A stretch of DNA of 64,000 nucleotides from Cryptomeria japonica (lineage: Eukaryota; Streptophyta; Pinopsida; Cupressales; Cupressaceae), in the NCBI RefSeq assembly GCF_030272615.1, contig NC_081413.1, forward strand, positions 18,362,285-18,426,284. The letters run 5' to 3'. This document shows, one piece after another, positions 59,301 through 64,000 of this stretch (within the stretch, counting starts at the first letter, position 1; each line of letters opens with the position of its first letter). Below the pieces are notes generated by a model. The model worked only from the letters and a program-made list of their open reading frames with translations, had not been told where the DNA came from and searched no databases. Position numbers and translations under genes: made by a program.

Positions 59301-59751
59301 ACAAAACAATGCTGAAAGATCCCGATACAGATAAATGAATGATTGTACTCACAAATCAACCAAGTATTTGATAGCTTAACATAATTTTCTTGTCAAAGAA
59401 AACGTCACTTTTGTCTTTGTTTTGGTAAGGAAGGATGCATCCTTGTTGAAGACAGTTTTTGAGTGTTAATGTGGATTGTGTGGTCGATTGGTAAATGGTC
59501 ATTGTGTGAGTAGTTTGTCAATGCTTGTTTTGGTATCTGCATGGATGAGTATGTACAAGGTGTTGCCATGTTTTTGTGTGATTTTCGATGTTTTGTCAAT
59601 GTTTTTGGATTTTGAATTGTTTTGAATGTTTTTTGGATTTTGTGTTGAGACATTTTTGAATGTTTTTGGTATTTTGATGATTGCTTGAATGAAGAACTTT
59701 AATGAATCATAATACAATGTAGAATCCACTTCCATCAATAGGTTAAGGGCA
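56318..59751 (-). repeat. Probable 3' LTR of Gypsy E, about 3.4 kb
   Basis: On the minus strand it begins TGCCCTTAACC directly after a purine tract, has a TATA box CCTATAAATAGAG at 56745-56757, and ends near ...TTGTCA at 56318, where element C coding sequence stops. Within it are an AT-rich run of 'tttatttaattaa' repeats (57410-57660) and 'gaatgtttttgg' repeats (59570-59670). The partner LTR is outside the window, so ends are inferred. Confidence 0.6.
56745..56757 (-). promoter_or_regulatory. TATA box in Gypsy E LTR
   Basis: CCTATAAATAGAG on the minus strand, about 430 bases before the LTR end, the place expected for an LTR promoter. Confidence 0.6.
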
Positions 59752-59761
59752 TTGCCCCTAG
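59752..59761 (-). promoter_or_regulatory. Probable Gypsy E polypurine tract
   Basis: CTAGGGGCAA on the minus strand, adjacent to the presumed LTR start. Confidence 0.45.
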
Positions 59762-60104
59762 TTTTTAGACATGACTATGAAAAAGAGGGATACAAGATGT
59801 ATGGAGTACTATCATAATTGCAGATAAATAACAAGCCATGGTTTTGGATGGATGGATGCATGTATGAAGTGGATGTGATCGCAACAAGTCTGAAAGACAA
59901 TGGAGCCATAGCCTTTACGAGTGGCGCCTGTTTGCCAGGTTTTTACCATCGTACTTACCCAAGGTGCCACCGGAGTGTTTGTTCACCATTTGGATGCATG
60001 ATTTTTCTTTACTTTTTTGAATGTTTTTGTATTTTCTTCAGGACATTTTTCTGAATGTTTTTGGTATTTTTTGGTATGCAGGGGAGCCTGATGCTCTGTA
60101 CAGC
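59762..60104 (-). other. Gypsy E 3' untranslated stretch
   Basis: About 340 bases between the pol stop and the polypurine tract; no ORF of note. Unlike Gypsy F there is no antisense gene here. Confidence 0.6.
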
Positions 60105-63100
60105 TTAGGTATAAAATCGTTTGAGGTGCATGCTGTTGATTGGATCTGCAAGCGGTTCTCCTTCTGATGTAGCCAACTGATATGCCCCGGACCCAAACAC
60201 AACAGTGACAACATATGGGCCCAACCAATTTGATTCAAACTTGCCCTGATGTTCTCTGTTTGGTTTGTTGCGAGGATTCTCTCGTAGAACAAGATCACCT
60301 ACCTCAAATGTACGAGGTTTAACTCGATGATTGTAGCTTCTGCTCATGCGCTGCTGATAGGCTTTGAGATGGTTGTACGCAACTTGTCGCTTCTCATCAA
60401 GTAACTCTAAGTCCTGAAGACGGGATACTTTGTAGGCTTCGTCATCTATTAGATTATGCAAGGAAACCCGTAGTGATGGTATCTCGACCTCAATAGGCAA
60501 GATAGCTTCTGCACCATAGACCAATGAATAAGGAGTGGCACATGTAGGGGTTCGAATGCTAGTTCGATATGCCCATAGTGCTGGATTCAGTTGAACATGC
60601 CAATCATGACCAGGATCATTGACTGTCTTTTTGAGGATTCTTAATATGTTCTTATTTGATGCTTCGGCCTGACCATTGCCTTGTGGGTAACAGGGGGTGG
60701 AAAAGCGATGTTGGATATGAAATTTTTCACAAAGTTCACGAACATCCTGATTTTTGAAAGGAAGACCGTTATCTGTGATGATGGACATGGGTACACCATA
60801 CCGGCAGATGATGTAGTTGAGGATGAATGAGGCGATCTGCTTGCCGGTGACTTGGGTAAGTGGAACAGCTTCGATCCACTTTGTGAAATATTCAGTGGCG
60901 GTAATAATGAACTTATGGCCATTAGATGAAGATGGATGAATTTTACCCACAAGGTCAAGGCCCCATTGACAAAAAGGCCATGGTGTCATGATTGGTTGCA
61001 GTTCCTGGGCCGGTGCATGTATCAGGTCACCATGAACTTGACATTTCTTGCATTTTCTGACAAAGTAGTAGGAATCTTTTTCCATAGATGGCCAATAGTA
61101 TCCATTGCACAGGAGTTTCTTAGCTAGTGATGGACCACTTGAATGAGTCCTGCAAATTCCTTCATGGACTTCTTCCAAAGCCTTTGTTATCTCACCTTGT
61201 TCCAGACATCGAAGGAGAGTACCATCAACACCGCGTCGGTATAGGGTTTCAACAATAATGGTATATCGAGCAGTTTGGCGAATGAAGGTTTTACGTTGGT
61301 TATTTGATTGGTTGGGAGGAAGGGTGTGATCACGGAGATAGGTGTAGAACTCACCGTACCATGGGGATTCAGAACCGACAAGGTGACATATCATCTTGGA
61401 GTCAGGGATATCATAAGCGGGGATCCAAAGCTATTCGACCAAGAACTCGTAGCATGTTGAATTTTGTGGAAGATCTAGGAGAGATGCGATGGTAGCCATA
61501 GTGTCAGCAGCTCGATTCTGATCTCTTGGTATCTGCTCAAAAGTGATAGTAGTAAATGATGTCTTTAGAGTATCCACCATTTGCTTATATGGCATGAGCT
61601 TATCATCCTTGGTCTGATATTCATCTGTGGCTTGTCGAATGACCAGTTGGGAGTCGCCATATACTTGTAGTTCTTGTAATTTCCATTGTATGGCTAGCCT
61701 GAGTCCTGTGATCAAGGCCTCATACTCTGCTATATTGTTTGTGCATGGAAATGTGAGCCTATAAGACTTCGGGATGCTGTCACCTTGGGGTGTGATAAAC
61801 AAAATGCCTACCCCCGAGCCATGCCTAGTGTACGAGCCATCAAAATATAGTTTCCATGGTTGTGCTGTTGTGATCATGAATATCTCTTCATCTGGAAAAT
61901 TGGAAATGAGAGGATGATCGCCCATGAGTGGTGCATCGGCCAATTGATCTGCAATGACTTGCCCTTTGATAGCCTTTCGGTCCACATACTCAATGTCAAA
62001 TTCACTTAGAATCATCACCCATTTGGCCAAGCGACATGTCAATGCTGCTTTGCTGAGTAAATACTTGAGTGGATCAATCTTTGCAATGAGTTGTACTTTA
62101 TGTGTTAACAGATAGTGCCTTAGTTTAGTGGCTGCTAAGATTACTGCTAGGCAAGCGCGCTCAATAGGTGTATAATTGAGTTCATAGCCCACCAGTGTGC
62201 GAGAGATGTAGTAAACAACACACTCTTTACCTTCTGCATTATGTTGTGCTAGTAGTACACCCAATGCTGTACTTGTTGCCGAGATATAGAGTAACAATGG
62301 TCTACTTGGATCTGGTGGCATTAGCAACGGTGGATTCATGAGATAGTCTTTAAGTGTTTGAAATGCTTGTTGGCATTTGGCATCCCATTGAAAGCAGATG
62401 TTCTTGTGTAGCAGGTGTGTGAATGGGTGACACTTATCAGCCAGTTGTGCAATGAATCTTCGGATGGATTGAAGTCGTCCTTGTAATGTCCTTAGCTGAC
62501 TGATATTCTTTGGAGGTGGCATGTCCATGATTGCTTTTACCTTTGCTGGGTCAACCTCAATACCTTTGCTTGAGACAATGTATCCTAGAAGCTTCCTAGA
62601 GGTTACTCCAAAGACACATTTCTTTGGGTTGAGTCGAACACGGTATTGTTCCAGTCTATCAAAGATTTTATCTAAGATGTGGAGATTCCCTTCTCTAGTG
62701 AGTGATTTTGCTAGTAAGTCATCCACATAATCTTCCATCATGGTATGCATCATGTCATGGAAGATGGTGGTCATTGCTCTTTGATAGGTTGCTCCTGCAT
62801 TCTTGAGACCGAAAGGCATCACATTCCAGCAATATGTGCCCCATGGACAGGTGAAGGCTATCTTATGTTGATCTTCTGGTGCGATCTTTATCTGATTGTA
62901 TCCTGAAAAGCCATCCATGAGTGAAAGCATGGCATGTCCGGCTGTTAGATCCACTATGATGTCAATATTGGGAAGGGGGAAGTCATCCTTAGGACAGGCC
63001 TTATTCAAATCTCTGAAGTCAGTACAAATGCGGATGCCCCCTTTTGGTTTGCCGATAGGCACAATATTGGAGATCCATTTTGCATAATCAATTGGTCTAA

Positions 63101-64000
63101 TGAAACCAACATCTAGGAGTTTCTTGAGTTCTGTTTTGACTAGCACTGCAATTTGGGGATGCATTTTACGAAGCTTCTGCTTGACAGGTTTGGCCCCTTC
63201 TGCTACGGTAAGGTGATGCATGACTAAATCACGATCAAGCCCAGGCATGTCTACATATGACCATGCAAAGTTGATCTGACGCTTCTGGAAGAACTCTATA
63301 AACTTAGGCTATTCCTTTGGTGTGAGAAGAGATGCTAGATGTACGAGGTGAGGCTTTTCAAGAGTTCCCACATTGTATTCTTTGGTTTCCTCGATGAGAA
63401 TCGTTGATCGTTCCTGTTGTGTACTATCAGGGAGAATGTCAAACCCTTCATCCTCAGGCACCTCAAAGAGGTTTTCACCATTGGATACGGTCTTTCTTTT
63501 TACTTTTGTTGGATCAAACAGTGCCACAGTGTGGTTTTCACTAGAAGATCCATGTTTTATTGTTATATTTTTGCAGCTGAAAGGTTTGGCATCCGCCCCA
63601 AAGTATGCTGCGCTATTAAGTTCGATGGCAAATCCAGCTTTGTGATCCCCGCTTGGTAGGTTATCCCTTAATTCCAAAAAGTCAATGATGGCCTCATCGT
63701 TTTGGAAAAAGTCAAGACATGGGGGATTTGGTTGGTTCCATTCGATGAGTTCAGGGTGGATAATGGGCATTACTTCATCAATTAGGTTAAGTGTGTTAGA
63801 TGTATCAGTGAGGGTTAAGACGTTATGGTGAAGGTCGTTAATGGTACTCTCCTTGTCAGAATCAGGCATAGGATGAGACGTAGGGTCTGTGGAAGATGTT
63901 TCCAGCTCAGGAACCCAAGTGGTCTTTATCTGTGCTTCTCCATAAACAGGGATGTCTTTGCCTGGTGGAGGTGGTGATGTGTCTTCCTCATCTAAAGTAT
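60105..64000 (-). pseudogene. Gypsy E (Tat-type) pol polyprotein, one frame, two stops, runs off the right edge
   Basis: A single minus-strand frame open to the window edge, interrupted only by TAG at 63309-63311 and TAG at 61431-61433. In order: linker before RT (63311-64000), reverse transcriptase (about 62550-63180: ICTDFRDLNKACPKDDFPLPN, YVDD near 62715), first RNase H (about 62000-62330), second RNase H (about 61480-61850: WKLYFDGSYTRHGSGVGILF, NNIAEYEALITG), integrase HHCC finger (about 61040-61180: CKKCQVHG), integrase core (WGLDLVGKI, TDNGLPFKN, PQGNGQAEASNK with intact Glu) and C-terminal LGPYVVTVVF...MHLKRFYT ending at 60105. It resembles the Gypsy F pol throughout, but by eye clearly differs in sequence, so it is a different family of the same lineage. 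Both stops are CAG-to-TAG type. Confidence 0.93.

Overview
The window is nuclear DNA of a seed plant. It holds one ordinary spliced plant gene, an omega-3 fatty acid desaturase with the eight-exon layout typical of land plants, and almost everything else is transposable-element sequence at different stages of decay. The density of nested, old LTR elements, the many solo LTRs of 1.2-1.6 kb and the very large Gypsy elements suggest a gymnosperm, perhaps a conifer. That is an inference from style, not from a diagnostic gene.

Layout. 1-6760: an old LINE (+) split by two solo LTRs of one family in opposite orientations. 6765-20133: a degraded Gypsy element ('G0', +) split by a Copia element with both LTRs (6856-13402) and two solo LTRs (13821-15000 and 15212-16378); its own 3' LTR lies at about 18561-20133. 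21449-21821: a complete, tiny TRIM (159-bp LTRs, 55-bp interior). 22955-27275: the desaturase gene, apparently intact. 27276-30770: duplicated noncoding sequence and a LINE fragment (-). 30771-48142: a minus-strand element ('H') with a long ORF of unknown function, split by a young 12.8-kb Gypsy element ('F', 34722-47484). 48143-52786: repetitive noncoding DNA including a tandem array. 52787-56317: the 5' part of an element ('C') with a coiled-coil gag carrying five zinc-knuckle positions. 56318-64000: a minus-strand Gypsy element ('E') that runs off the right edge.

The insertions can be ordered. In most cases removing the inserted element and one copy of its 5-bp target duplication rejoins the host element's reading frame; this was checked base by base at the F-in-H, solo-LTR-in-G0 and solo-LTR-in-LINE junctions. 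The most unusual component is inside Gypsy F: between pol and the 3' LTR sits an antisense, intron-containing gene for a plant mobile domain (PMD) protein. The second is the H ORF, a long protein of no recognised family. In F, E, C and H the in-frame stops are all of a type that one C-to-T change in CAA, CAG or CGA would make, as expected for decay of methylated repeats.
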